In this document: piece by piece, positions 1 through 10,506 of the stretch
Layout: each line of letters begins with the position of its first letter
Position numbering within the stretch: position 1 is the first letter of the stretch
Program-made: the position numbers and the translations under genes
The notes under the pieces: generated by a model
Seen by the model: the letters and a program-made list of their open reading frames with translations, nothing else
The model's database searches: none
What the model was told of the DNA's origin: nothing
Assembly (NCBI GenBank): GCA_963920635.1
Contig: OY987302.1
Location: 42,411,500 to 42,475,499, forward strand
Source: Pseudeuparius sepicola
Taxonomy: Eukaryota; Arthropoda; Insecta; Coleoptera; Anthribidae
DNA: 64,000 nucleotides
Reading direction: 5' to 3'

Positions 1-4
1 TCTA

Positions 5-343
5 TTAGCGGCCCGAGTAACTCGCGGTACGCATCCATCCGTTGCCGACCTGCATCGAAGTCTCTGGGTAGCCGCGTCTCTTCCCCGATGCTACTGATGG
101 TTCCACTACCAAAGGATAACCATGAAAATTAAAACCGTTGAGTTTGTCGATGGCTTTGTCGGCTGAAGACTGGTCTGGGCAGTCAACAAACGCGTAACCA
201 CCACGCTTGATCAATATGTTGGTGCAGGAGAGGTTCTGTTCCAGGAACAGCTGGCGAAGCGCGGTTTCGCTCGTCTCTGTCGGTAAGTTGCCCACATACA
301 GCTTGCTCATAGTAATTGGGGGTATTTTCGTCACCGCTGCCAT
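5..343 (-). CDS. Imp: Imp/IGF2BP-like mRNA-binding protein, first coding exon (RRM1)
   Basis: Seen: an open frame of 112 codons encodes one RNA-recognition motif, with RNP2 LYVGNL at residues 15-20 and RNP1 around RGGYAFVD at 47-54, followed by a basic stretch (GKRR). The block YAFVDCPD is characteristic of the first RRM of IGF2BP/Imp proteins, which bind mRNAs through RRM and KH domains and control localisation, stability and translation in cytoplasmic granules. Two starts are possible: the ATG ending at 343 has a very good context (CAACAATGG), and a second at 310 gives MSKLYVGN, closer to the usual family N-terminus. The family is several hundred residues long, so this is only the first coding exon. 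A donor-like CAG/GTCGGC lies at about 50/49, so residues after it are probably intronic. Downstream exons lie left of the window. Another RRM protein is possible but less likely. Confidence 0.8.
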   Translation of the reverse strand: MAAVTKIPPITMSKLYVGNLPTETSETALRQLFLEQNLSCTNILIKRGGYAFVDCPDQSSADKAIDKLNGFNFHGYPLVVEPSVASGKRRGYPETSMQVGNGWMRTASYSGR

Positions 344-890
344 TGTTGAAATCGCGATCGTGATGCGTTTCTATACACTTCAGATTCGAAGCACATACGC
401 GGGACTCAATGACGAATGGTTTGACATATGATTTTTGACACTGATTTTCGGATTTATTGGGTGTTTAAACTGTTGTTTGTTCCATGACATCTGTAATAAG
501 ATACACAATGACCAAATAATATTCGGGGCAGCATAATGTGATCATGCACTGTCACAGTATAGGTATAGATATAATCCTCGTTTATTTCTTTAGGTTATTT
601 AACCTAAGAAACTATAGGTGCTGGCATCTTCAATAGAATTGTAATAATAACATTGGCTTATTTTCAATAGGATGTGAGAACGGGATTTTATCTAGTTTCC
701 ATTTTGCTGTAGAATCACTCCTATCATAATTTTTGTATTGTTCTTCCAAATACATTTTTGGCATTTGTCAAAACCGCCAAACTATTTTGAGCAATAAATT
801 AGTGCAATTATTATTATTAATAATAAAAAAAATGTGTTTTTGTTGAAAATGCATAATTAAGCTGGCATAACTCCAACTTAAAAAAGAAAA
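344..890. other. Upstream region of the Imp-like exon
   Basis: AT-rich sequence with no recognisable coding content. On the minus strand the first 130 bases are probably 5' untranslated sequence. An ATCAGT initiator-like site occurs near 450 (-), and CAG-type acceptors are also present, so it cannot be decided whether transcription starts here or an upstream exon is spliced on. Confidence 0.3.
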
Positions 891-899
891 AATAAATAA

Positions 900-1545
900 A
901 AGGTAAAAAACCTTTTTAAAAACAAGCTTTTATTTAAACCATGTACTAAAACAAATAAAATAAAAAAATTAAAGATTAAAAACCTTATTAAAAACAAGCT
1001 TTTTAAGCCATGCACTAAAATGAATAAAATAAAATAAGTCTAGGTTTTCGTTGAGATAATTCAATGCCAAATTGCGACAAGTTTTTGTAAATTAAAAAGC
1101 TTGTCACGCGAAATGTTCATAAAAGTAGGTACCAACCAATTAATTTTATTGGACAGTGATTAGTTGATAAGCAAGTAGGTACCTACTTGCCATAGTAGGT
1201 ATGTATTTTCTTTACAATTCGCGCGACAATAAGCTTTTTAATTTACGGCCGCAATGTTAAATTTTGTGTGATGTCACTAAGTTGATCGTTTTCTACTCTT
1301 CAAGCCCTTTCTTTTGATACCCGCGCATATTAAGGGTGTTGACAAACAATACATCATCCGCCGTCTTGTGGTGACGGCCATTTTGAAAGTATTACAATAC
1401 TGAGTTTTGCATATTGTATTGTCACCAGAACTAAAGGTATATGCAAAATTTCAGCTCAATCGGATGTCAAGAAGTGGGTCTAATAATTCAGCTTGCAAGA
1501 TTCGACCCACACATACTAACAAGTGAAGTTAAATAAACGCTTGTA
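900..1545. repeat. Dispersed repeat A, copy 1 (degenerate fold-back plus GGC-rich tail)
   Basis: Matches, in opposite orientation, the repeat at about 30.84-31.74 kb: shared blocks include AAAACAAGCTTTTAT, AAGTCTAGGTTTTCGTT, CAATGCCAAATTGCGACAAG, the GGTACC-rich loop, one CATCATCCGCCGTCTTG block, and a tail reading AATCTTGCAAGCTGAATTA on the complement. The inverted arm to the right of the loop is shorter here (to about 1250). No reading frame. The end AAGTTAAATAAACGCTTG may be a 3' terminus. Confidence 0.7.
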
Positions 1546-1594
1546 ATAATTATTGTAAAAACAGCAAAACAAAATAAATGCATACGTGTCAGCA

Positions 1595-1665
1595 CTAATA
1601 CCGTGTAGGCCCTCCTCTACTTCTTATCACTGCATTCATGTTTCGATGCATGCTTGATATCCTTG
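1595..1665 (-). pseudogene. Tc1 transposase, C-terminal tail (split part 2)
   Basis: On the minus strand this piece ends in MNAVIRSRGGPTRY followed by a stop at 1595-1597, the usual kind of ending of Tc1-family transposases. It continues the fragment at 3642-3950 after removal of the hAT insertion, whose 8-bp target duplication lies at the break (1666-1673 and 3634-3641). A frameshift separates it from the catalytic part. Confidence 0.75.
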
Positions 1666-1931
1666 TTTATAAGTAAAGAGCGGAATATATGCATTTAATT
1701 TCAATCGAAATATGCGCATATGTATGCATCATTTTTATTTAAAATATGCAATAATATGCATTTATTTGGCCAAATAAGCAATAATATGCATTTATATTAG
1801 ATGTACAAATACCTTAAAAAACACCAAAACTGATTTTAGAGAAAGGGTTTATTTTAAGAAAAATGAAAGGAAAACAAATACATGAAATGTCTCGTAAAAT
1901 ACCTGTACTAAAGCAGAATTATAAAAACATT

Positions 1932-2153
1932 TTAATTTGAAATTGTATAGTAGGAATTTATGATTAAATACTTTTCAAAGTTTTCCAATAAAAATCTTTG
2001 CCTTCTGTCGGTAAAAATATGTTTATATATAGAACATCTTCTCTCAACATTTGCCGATGTAATAGGACAATATTTTAATTTGGGTAGTAAGGTACAAGTC
2101 CAAGGTGCAACTTCGTTGGATGATTTACCATCAAAAATACTCTTTACTGCCAT
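1932..2153 (-). pseudogene. hAT-1 transposase C-terminal dimerisation region
   Basis: The frame contains PITSANVERRCSIYKHIFTD followed by a block ending ENFEKYLIIN, the pattern of the hAT C-terminal dimerisation domain (S/T-x-x-x-E-R-x-F/C-S with a hydrophobic helix). It lies next to the 3' end of hAT-1. The N-terminal and catalytic parts are missing. It continues, after removal of hAT-2, from the fragment at 3303-3560. Confidence 0.75.
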
Positions 2154-2383
2154 TAAAGATTTGAACCCTTAATTCTATTCTACAGTAGAGCATCCACGGG
2201 CGTAGCCAGGATTTAGTTTTGTTGGGGGTTTAGCTTGAGAAGTAAATAAAACAACAAAAATATACTTACATGAAATTTAATATCTATATATTCATCCGAA
2301 AAACCACGACATATTTATAAAGTTCTTAACTTTAAATGAAATGGATAAATTAATTTCGTTCCTCTGCGCTAAATCTAAAACCA

Positions 2384-2683
2384 TTAAAGAAGAAATCTTC
2401 GGCTTTTTCTTTTAAATATATCCACTACTTCATCTGCATGAATTTCTGTTCCATAGTGAATGTTCGTTAGAGCCAAACCATTAAGTCTGTTTTCACTTGT
2501 AGTGTTTCGTAAATAGTTTTTCAGTCTCCTTAGGCTCGAGAAAGACCTTTCTGGGGTAGCAGTGGATACAGGAATGGTAGCCAAGATTTGTAGTAATGTG
2601 TAAATATTAGGATAAAGGTTTTTGTCGCACATATCTAGGCATTCCAAACTAGATTTCGGGGTAGGCAGTCTTCTTATCAGCAT
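2384..2683 (-). pseudogene. hAT-2 transposase C-terminal dimerisation domain
   Basis: The frame carries IPVSTATPERSFSSLRRLK, then NYLRNTTSENRLNGLAL, a hAT dimerisation motif of the type found in Zaphod/THAP0-like transposases (also annotated as 52 kDa repressor of PKR inhibitor). It ends with a stop at 2384. The catalytic domain, zinc fingers and N-terminus are absent, so it cannot act alone. It lies entirely inside hAT-2. Confidence 0.8.
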
Positions 2684-2959
2684 GCAAGGTAGCTGAAGCT
2701 TTGATAGCTAAATCCAAATTTGTTTCTTTATTAGAAACCCCTTGACCTTGACTACACCACTTTTTCCAGTAGTCCATACCTTTAAGTTTATCACCCTTCC
2801 TTTTTTCCCCTCCATTTTTCGACAGTAATAATGATTCACGTATCTATCCTTAACAAGGTCATCGCACTAAAATTACTCACTTACACGGTACACTTAATTC
2901 TCTTCACTATTCGTTCACCACTTTTCACTTTTATTCGCTTCAAGTTCGCATGGAACAAT

Positions 2960-3010
2960 ACTGCCGTAAGCGCGGTCACGCGCCGCGGCGCCGCTTATAT
3001 AGCAGCCCAG
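2960..3010 (-). promoter_or_regulatory. TATA-type promoter of hAT-2
   Basis: On the minus strand GCTATATAAGCGGC places a TATA box at about 2995-3001, followed by a CpG-rich GGCGCCGCGGCGCG stretch. The second hAT-2 copy keeps the same block (about 34.95-35.0 kb, TCTATATAAGCGGC), so it is a conserved part of the element 5' region. Confidence 0.6.
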
Positions 3011-3302
3011 TAGCCGTCCAGAAACTTATTTGCTTATTTCGACCGAGGGGCGTGGCGAATAATCGAGAAACAACGCAAAGTGTCCCTACAATACAAAATA
3101 GTTCGGCTGCAACTGCGTCTGCCTCTCGTCAAAAGATGGCGCTAGGCGCTACTATTACTACATATATTCAAACGTAATAATAATTTAACTCTTCACTCCT
3201 CGTATTTTTTCGGTATAATATTAGGTAATATTTTGTTTATTTCGGGGGGGGGGGGGTTTAAACCCTCGAAACCCCCCCCTTGGCTACGCCCGTGAGAGCA
3301 TC

Positions 3303-3560
3303 TAATTTTTTTCTTACTTTCATACCTACATCACCGGGAACCTTTCTACATTTAGCGGAAAATGTTTGAACAAAATCAACCGATTCGCTTAAACCTAAAT
3401 TTCTACTTTCTAATGAAAGAATTATATCTGGTATAAAACTAAAATTAACTTTAATAAAAACAAGTTGGTTAGCTACATCCGCATTTTTCAGGATTTGTTG
3501 ACAATGCATTACACACTGCGAGTTGTCTCTACACAAAAATACAGTTTTTCCAGAAATATG
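3303..3560 (-). pseudogene. hAT-1 transposase fragment, central region
   Basis: The frame has FIPDIILSLESRNLGLSES followed by residues like KCRKVPGDVGMKVRKKL. It matches the organisation of the related fragment at 23.75-23.94 kb (SFLSKTIIQMEESNLPLTRS, then a GKIGDKM-like block), so both come from one hAT family. It precedes the dimerisation fragment at 1932-2153 once hAT-2 is removed. Confidence 0.65.
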
Positions 3561-3641
3561 CAATGTTTTGCGAAATTGAATAAAATATGCAAAAAATGCA
3601 TATATATGCAATTTGCATATATTCCGCCCTTTATTTATAAG

Positions 3642-3950
3642 AGAGACGTTGATATCAACAAAAGCTTACGGAATATTCTCCCATTCTTCAATAGCGACCT
3701 CTATGAGTTGGTTGTGATTAGCGACAGGGGGTATAAGATTTCGAATCTTTTTTTGAGATGGTCCCATAGATGCTCTATACGATTCAGATCAGGACTGCTA
3801 GGTGGCCACTGTAATAAAGGGATATTAACATCATGTAGGTAGCCAATAACCTGTCTAGCTACATGGGGACGAGCGTTGTCCTGCATGAATAAAAAATTCG
3901 GTCCTACAAATAAATAATAAAGTAAATAAAGTATGCCTGAAAGACTGGGC
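3642..3950 (-). pseudogene. Tc1-like DD34E transposase, catalytic fragment (split part 1)
   Basis: Minus-strand frame with FMQDNARPHVARQVI and WPPSSPDLNRIEHLWDHLKK: the second Asp of the DDE triad in MQDN and the final Glu in RIEHLWD are separated by 34 residues, the DD34E spacing of Tc1 transposases, which cut and paste DNA at TA. An in-frame stop lies near 3701 and the tail IEVAIEEWENIP follows. The N-terminal helix-turn-helix and first Asp are missing; homology stops near 3950. The tail is at 1595-1665, beyond the hAT-1 insertion. Confidence 0.85.
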
Positions 3951-3954
3951 TTAT

Positions 3955-4110
3955 TACCCGTTAGGGAAACCTCAAGTTTGTAGGGACGGGCCCAGGTGAG
4001 CAAAAGCGGACACCCCCGGCTGGCACATTGCCACATCGACATCTCCACGATGGATATTAAAATCGGTTGATTTATGGCCACCCTATTATTGTTTCGATGG
4101 CATTTGTCTA
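3955..4110. repeat. Dispersed repeat B, copy 1
   Basis: Shares ATGGATATTAAA-x-GGTTGATTTATGGCC and surrounding sequence with about 12.15-12.33 kb in the same orientation. No coding content; the class of element is unknown. Confidence 0.5.
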
Positions 4111-4476
4111 ATGAAAATTGCTCAGAGTGGCGGATTCGGTAAGGGACGGAAGCGACACGAGACCCTTATTAATCATAAAAAAACACAACTCGAGTATTTA
4201 CTTTAAACTCAGATTTATTAAGAACAAATGTTTAGGATTTAGATACCTACGTAGGTAACAATTATTATAAATTTTTTGGAGAACTTTGTTTGGACAAAAA
4301 TGCCTTTTCGGTGGGCTATAGGTGAATTTTCATCTATTACGCCGCTCTTATTTGACACTTTGGAAATATTGATATTATTAATTTTTCTTTCGCATAATTC
4401 GTGTTCCTTCTGACCAAAACCAGTTTATAAAACGATCACTATGAAAATTGACGCAAGTTTCGCGTTGCAACATAAT

Positions 4477-4961
4477 ATATTTTTCTTGAAATCGGCATTA
4501 AAATGTCTCAAAATCGTCATTAAAAGCACAGAAATCGTACAATAATGTAGCCCATTATTGTACGATATTTTCAATAAGTAGGCCTTGGCGAGATGTAAAC
4601 ATCAAACGTCAGACGCGGAGAAATCGCCCGTCAAAAGTGACCAAATATTCAAAACCCGGCCGATAAAGGCTCATTTAACTTTTCGTACACATTGCGAAAT
4701 TGTTTCCTATAGAAGCGCAATCCTTCAGTATACATATTTTAGTAAATTTTAAAATCAATAGATTTGTTGTGTAGGCTGCACAAGAAGCAGCCGTTTGGTT
4801 TTTCTGTCAGAAGGTGCCTTACATCATTGTACTTGTCCTAGGTAGAGCGATCGGTAAAGTCAAGCAACGCCGCGCGTAGTCGGTTCGTGGACGGGTGATC
4901 CCTTATTATTATTTTCTTGCCTAATAAAACATTATTTTTCCGATTTCAAGAAAAATATAAT
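4477..4961. mobile_element. MITE-like element M1, copy 1
   Basis: About 485 bp bounded by TATTTTTCTTGAAATCGG and its complement at 4940-4961. No reading frame. It is about as long as, and collinear with, 5090-5770, sharing blocks such as TAGGCCTTGGCGAGATGTAA and CAAACGTCAGACGCGGAG. Confidence 0.7.
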
Positions 4962-4962
4962 A

Positions 4963-5080
4963 TGTACCTCGGCACTGAAGTTCTTTTTATGACTCATGTG
5001 GTTTATTTGCCTCGGCCAGAGGCCTCAGCAACTAAACTCCACATGAGTCATAAAAAGTTGAACTTCAGTGCCTTGGTACA
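4963..5080. repeat. Hairpin between the two M1 copies
   Basis: An inverted repeat of about 40 bp per arm (GTACCTCGGCACTGAAGTT ... AACTTCAGTGCCTTGGTAC, inner CTTTTTATGACTCATGTGG / complement) surrounds a loop of about 35 bases containing GCCTCGGCCAGAGGCC. It sits exactly at the junction of the two M1 copies and looks like a small palindromic element. Confidence 0.65.
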
Positions 5081-5084
5081 TAAA

Positions 5085-5770
5085 TAACTATTTCTTGAAA
5101 TCGGCAGTCAAATGTCTCAAAATCTTCATTAAAAGCTCAGAAATAGGCACTGAAGTAGCCCATTATTGTACAATTTTTTCAACAAGTAGGCCTTGGCGAG
5201 ATGTAAACATCAAACGTCAGACGCGGAGCCATCGCTTGTCAAAAGTGACCAAATATTCAAAACCCGGCCAATAAAGAGGCCCATTTAACTTTTCGTACAC
5301 ATTGCGAAATTGTTACCTAGAGCCGTGCAATCTTCCAGTATAAATATTTTAGTAGGTAGGTTTGAATATGAATCTATTTTACATCGAGGCTGCACAACAG
5401 GCAGCAGTTTGAATTTTCTGTTGGAAAGTACCATGTCTCGTCATATCTACTTGACCTAAGTAGAGCAATCGTCAAATTCAAGCAACGCTGCGCGCAGTAG
5501 GTTCATGGACATTGAAAAAATAGTCCATTTTCTCTCAGTGGAGCAAGAAGATAAAATTAAAACAAAGTAGAATTATTTCAGTCAAAACTCCACAATCAGT
5601 TTAATGAAAACTGTACATGTTTCGTACCACTACGGGTTCATCATCAGCAGTAAAAATTTTTTTCTATTTAGTAAGATAACTGACAAAGCTTCCAAGCAAG
5701 GTTCGTGGACAGGTGATCCCTTATGATTGTTTTTTTTTTTTGCCCAATAAAACATTTTTTCAGATTTGAA
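5085..5770. mobile_element. MITE-like element M1, copy 2, carrying an insertion
   Basis: Collinear with copy 1 from the TTCTTGAAATCGGCA end to a degenerate right terminus near 5770. Homology is interrupted at 5511-5699 by a separate insert (next entry). Confidence 0.65.
5500..5710 (-). mobile_element. 189-bp insert with hammerhead-like core
   Basis: Relative to M1 copy 1, 5511-5699 is extra sequence flanked by GGTTCATGGAC (5500-5510) and GGTTCGTGGAC (5700-5710), an 11-bp target duplication with one mismatch. On the minus strand it contains CTGATGA ... GAAAC (5619-5647), the two conserved core strands of hammerhead ribozymes. Long duplications suggest target-primed reverse transcription. It could instead be a short SINE or Penelope-type 3' end. 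Confidence 0.5.
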
Positions 5771-8300
5771 AAACAAACAACTTTTTCAAGTAAAACTTTT
5801 TGATATTTTAACAACTAAACCCATTTTTGGCGATTTATTTTTTTAAATGTCATTTTTGACAGACAACGGAAGTCACATGACCACGTTTGTGTGGGTCATT
5901 TTTCATCTTTTTTAAAGCAAAAGGTAACCCCAAAATTAAATTTCGAACTTTTTGGAGGACACTGTATACTGTGTAAGCGTTGCTAGGCAATACTTTGTGT
6001 ACCTAGCAATATATAATAGGGCACCTTGAACATTTACTTAAGCTTTCGGGCATGCAGACAAGTATGTAAAGTGTACTTACGTGGTGAGGCAGCGGGAAAA
6101 ACGTATTCGAGATACATGCCCTACTTTCCGAGATATTTTTGAAAAACCCGAAAATTGCAGAAATTTCATGGGCTTTAGGTAGCTTTTTTATTTCAAGAGT
6201 TACCGAAAAAGTTTATTAATTAAATCTGTAGGCAAAAATGATTACTTTGAACATAATTAATTGACAGAATTAGAAAATTTAAAAAATGTGCGAAGTGCAG
6301 ATTTTTCGCGGAAAATTTGAAAGATTTTATAAACAAAATGGTTCGTTAGAGCGCTAGAAGCTTGAACTAGTTTTATGGTTGAATAAAAGATAACATTTGA
6401 ACAAATGAACTAAAAACAAAAGGTAACATTTTATAAATGCAAAATGATTGGCGACTTCCCGATTTGATCTATAACAAGATACAAAAACAACAGCCCAGTA
6501 GGCTAGTTAAAAATTAGAAAATTTGTCGTAAGTCGTAAGGTCTACATTAAATCAAACAAGTTAAGTGTCGGGTATCAAACGGTTTTGTGCTAATTAAAAC
6601 GTCACTTATTTTAACTTAAATAACCAAATTATGGTCACGACCCACTACGTGAAGCCCACAGAACAAGGTGAATAGATTCCGAATGAGGTGGCTACGGCAA
6701 AGTCGACAAGGTCGGTTATAGACAAAATCAATAATCTATGTATACTGCTTCCTGTAACCTCCCTGTGGTCCTCACACTGTTGGTCGCTCTTTGAACCTGG
6801 TAGGCGTGGGAAAAAAACCACGCACAATCTGTCCACGAAATCCACCGACACGTGCTCGATCACATGTAAAAGGAAAACCAGAAAACTTATTAGCACAGCT
6901 GCAAAACTAAAAACACACATGATACCAAACTACTTAAGCCACCTTAAAGACGAGTATTAATCCCCGAAAAGAGATTTCCCAACGGAAAATTCGAATGAAA
7001 AATTGGGAGGCGCGTCGATCCTTGTCGCCTGTCCTATTCATAGGTTTTTCGCAATATGGACAACTTCCGCCTTCCAGAACGTTATAGAAGGTTTTAAAAG
7101 TTTTACATATGTATAAAAAAACTTGAAATACAGATATGACTGAAAAACAAATGTCAATTCTGCCAAACTCTTACCATGGATAGCTTAGATTTAGAAAGCA
7201 CTGTCGAAAATAATATGAAGTTAGCACCGTTGCGCTAATCGATTACGAATTCTGAATGAAGTGAATATTGTGTGATTGACATCCGAGAGTGTTTACAACA
7301 ATGCAATTTTTCTAATGGTACATACCTTCGATCAATGAGTTAAAATCAAACACGTTTGCAATAAAAACGCGTGGTAATATACTGAGTGTATTTTATGAAT
7401 TTGAAAGAAATGGAGCATTTAAACGTTGTATCGGAAATTAGACAAAATTTTCCCAAAACCCCGTAAGAAAAAATACGAAGAAAAAAGGTAGAGTATTTTT
7501 TCTTGTGCAAACCATAAGTACAAGGTGATTAATAAATGACTAAATGAAGTAAGGTATGAGCCGGTATGCAAAATTGTCAGAGGTTAGTAACATTAGCACT
7601 AAGTGATTTGACAGAAAATGTTCAGCTTGAAACAATATTAATTATTTTGAAAATTTAATGGTAAATTTAAATTTGAAGGAAAAAAAATAGAAAATGGGTG
7701 CCAGTATGCAGCTAGTGTATACAATAAGTACAAGGTGTCAAGATAATTTATCCGAAAAAATTATGTTAAATCCCAAAGTTTAAATACAAAATATTTTGAA
7801 CAATATAAAATATATACAACAACATACATAACGCAAAGGATAAGTTTGGCTATCCAAAGAGGTAATGCGGCTTCTATTTTAGGAACCTTAGGTTCTTGTG
7901 ATGAAATTGGACATAACAAGGTACAAATTTCTAATACAAAAACCTAAGGTACGATTAAGATAAAAAGATAACTGTGTATTAGATAAAGACAACCAAAACA
8001 AAATGTGTCTGCAAAATTACTAGATATTGAGTTATGCTCCATGCCCAAAACAATAAAAATTAAACTTAAGATAAAAGGTAAAAATAAACAGAGATTTAAT
8101 TTTTTCGAGATGTCCAATCAAAGCTTGAGCTCAAAAATATAGCTTGTTTTTTAGACTTGATGTTTGAGTAACCTCACTCGATAAATAATTGGCCAAAGTG
8201 CGTATGGCAAAAATCTAGAGTGGAATAAAAAATTAATATGTACCCACCACTACCCTTGATGGCATAATCTGAATGGATAGAAAGTCACCACCAGAAATTA
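5771..8300. other. AT-rich region without a recognised gene
   Basis: No convincing coding sequence. Paired short frames at 6645-6960 on both strands have no recognisable domain. The motif AAGTACAAGGTG recurs (about 7508 and 7731), and the right part may be the 3' untranslated end of the Gypsy element at 8.3-10.5 kb. Confidence 0.4.
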
Positions 8301-8315
8301 AATAGCTATATTTTT

Positions 8316-10506
8316 TTATAAAGCGATATTGTCAGATTCCGCTTCAGACAGATCGTCCGAATCTGATCGGAATGGTATCCGTCCATAAAATTCCATTAAC
8401 TCCTTAATATGATGAATATGTGTATCTTTTAAACGATATACTAATGGAGATATAACTTTATCAACAACGCAAGGGATGTATCTAGGACTTAGCTGAAAAG
8501 TCGTTAGGAGCACTGGAAGGACTGAAAATTTGACGCCACACTTTATCACCAACATGAAACTGTAATAGACGTTTCCGCAAATTGTAATACTTGGCATTTC
8601 TCTGATAAGCTAACTTTAAGTTTTTCCTGATATTTTCATGGAGTTTAGATAATTGTTGTAAATCATCAATAAGCTGATTTTTCTCCGAAATAACTGGAAT
8701 GATATTTTTGTCATCAGAAATATTGTCGTAATATACTCCACTGAGGGGTATATTGCGTCCGAACATTAATAATGCAGGCGAATAGCCTGTGACGTCCTTA
8801 TCTAACCTAATAGCTTGTGCTATTTTAAAGATATCCACATCCCAAGTTTTGTGATTTTCGTGAATAGAAGAACGAATTGCAGTAACAATGACACGGTTAA
8901 CTTCTGTGCGTGATAACGAGCGTTATACCAGATTTTCTGTACAGGATAACTTTCCATTAGTTTTTCAAATCATTGCTGGTAATTTGACTACCATTATCAC
9001 AACAAAGGATTTGGGGAACACCATAAACTAAAAGACTTGATTTTCAATAAATTTGGTAATTGCCTTGGCACTACCTTTAGATAAAGGATGAATCAAAACC
9101 AATTTAGTAAACCAATCTTCGATAACATAAGGTACTGATTACCATTCTTAGACCTAGGATAAGGTCGTAACAAATCTGCTGAAATAATTTAAAGGGAAAA
9201 TTTATATTTTTATATGAACCAACCAAACCAGCGCGAGGAAGGTTTGAGCTTTTACTTGCACCACAAGTAGAGCACTTTTTGACATATCGAACGACATCTT
9301 GCCCCAACTTAGGTCAATAATACAATTCCGAAATTCTAGATAATGTCTTTGAAACTCCAAAATGACCGCTAGTAGAATCGTCGTGATACATCGCTAAAAC
9401 TTCCTTGCGATTCGCCATAGGAATGACAATTTTCCATTCGGAACAATTACTATTAAGAGGTAGTTTTGAAAAGATATTGTTTGTATAAAATATTTTCTTT
9501 AACTTGAAACGTAAAATACTTCGTCAGGATTTTCTTGAACTTTTTGGATAAGAGATTAATACCATTTACAAGGCTTAAAATTTGAAACATTTAGAACAGC
9601 TATTTCAAAATTAGAACGATACAGTGCGTCAGTAACAACCATGGTTAAACCTTTTCGGTGAATGATAGTAAAATCAAACTGTGAAATGTTGATTGCCCAC
9701 CGAGCTAGTCTTCCCGCAGGATTTGATAAATTTTTAATCCCAATTAACGAAGCGTGATCGGTTTCCACAGTAAAATTAGTTCCTTCGACATAATGACGAA
9801 AACTTTTTATGCCAAAAATGACACCTAAACAATCCTTTTCTGCTACTGTGTTATTTCTTTCACACTTGTTCAATGTGCGTCTCGCATTGTACAGGAAGTA
9901 CAATTCCAGCAGTTATTTGGTACAAAGCTGCGCCTAATCCAGTGTCACTGGCATCAGTTTGGATAACGAAAGGTTCATTAAAATTAGGGGCTGCTAAAAC
10001 TATACTTGTAGTCGGACGGTTCTTTATTTTAAGAAAAGCTTTTTCTGCTTCGTCTGTCCACTTAATAGGTTGACCCCTTTGTCGACCATGTAATAAATCA
10101 GTTATTGCTGACGTGATTGTACTAAAATCTTTAACAAATCTACATTAATAGCTGACTAGACCGATAAATCTATTAATTTGTGTGGTTGTTTTTGGTGTTG
10201 GATAATTTACTATATAGCCTCAACTTTCTCTGGACTTGTTCGCAAGCCTTCTTTATCAACAACAAAACCAAGACACGTAAGAGAAGAACGATAAAATTCA
10301 CAATTTTCTAAATTAACTGTTAAATTAGCATTTTTTAAACGATGATAAATTTTACTTAAGACCTCAAGATGAGTAATAAAATCAGGAGTTACAACAATTA
10401 TGTCATCAAGATAGACAAATGCAAATGGTTCGAGGTTTGGGTCGATAATTTGATCATTAATATCACCATTGTTTGTGGTGAATTTGAAAGTCCAAATGGC
10501 ATAACC
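8316..10506 (-). pseudogene. Ty3/Gypsy retrotransposon pol, truncated and frameshifted
   Basis: Reading leftwards on the minus strand: reverse transcriptase with FVYLDDIIVV (catalytic YLDD, near 10400); RNase H/tether region at 9556-9903 with ERNNTVAEKDCLGVIFGIK, VETDHASL and RKGLTMVVTDAL; integrase zinc/core region at 9104-9307 with YVKKCSTCGASK; integrase C-terminal part at 8482-8838 (GYSPALLMFGRN, FHVGDKVW); and an end rich in acidic residues at 8316. This order is that of Ty3/Gypsy pol. It is broken by many stops and frameshifts; the start of RT, protease and gag are missing and homology stops abruptly near 10506. No LTRs were recognised. Confidence 0.85.

Larger units (their letters stand above)
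2187..3302 (-). mobile_element. hAT-2 element nested in hAT-1, with 8-bp TSD
   Basis: Body 2195-3294 (1100 bp) bounded by CACGGGCGTAGCCA and its complement, flanked by a perfect 8-bp direct repeat AGAGCATC (2187-2194, 3295-3302). A run of G (3245-3256) follows the right terminus, typical of this CACGGGCGTAGCC group. It retains a 3' transposase fragment and a 5' promoter-like region joined together, so the middle of the gene is deleted. A second copy of the 5' part is at 34.63-35.02 kb. Confidence 0.9.
1666..3641 (-). mobile_element. hAT-1 element inserted in a Tc1 transposase, with 8-bp TSD
   Basis: Element body 1674-3633. Ends are an imperfect inverted repeat TAAAGAGCGGAATATATGCA / its complement with one mismatch, flanked by a perfect 8-bp direct repeat TTTATAAG (1666-1673, 3634-3641), the size made by hAT transposases. 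Subterminal sequence is rich in ATGCATAT. It holds only C-terminal transposase remnants on the minus strand and is itself interrupted by hAT-2. Without that insert it is about 850 bp, so it is an internally deleted, non-autonomous copy. Confidence 0.85.

Noticed and set aside
6645..6960. Overlapping ~90-codon frames on both strands
   Set aside because: No recognisable domain, no codon-usage signal, and both strands open over the same span, as expected by chance.
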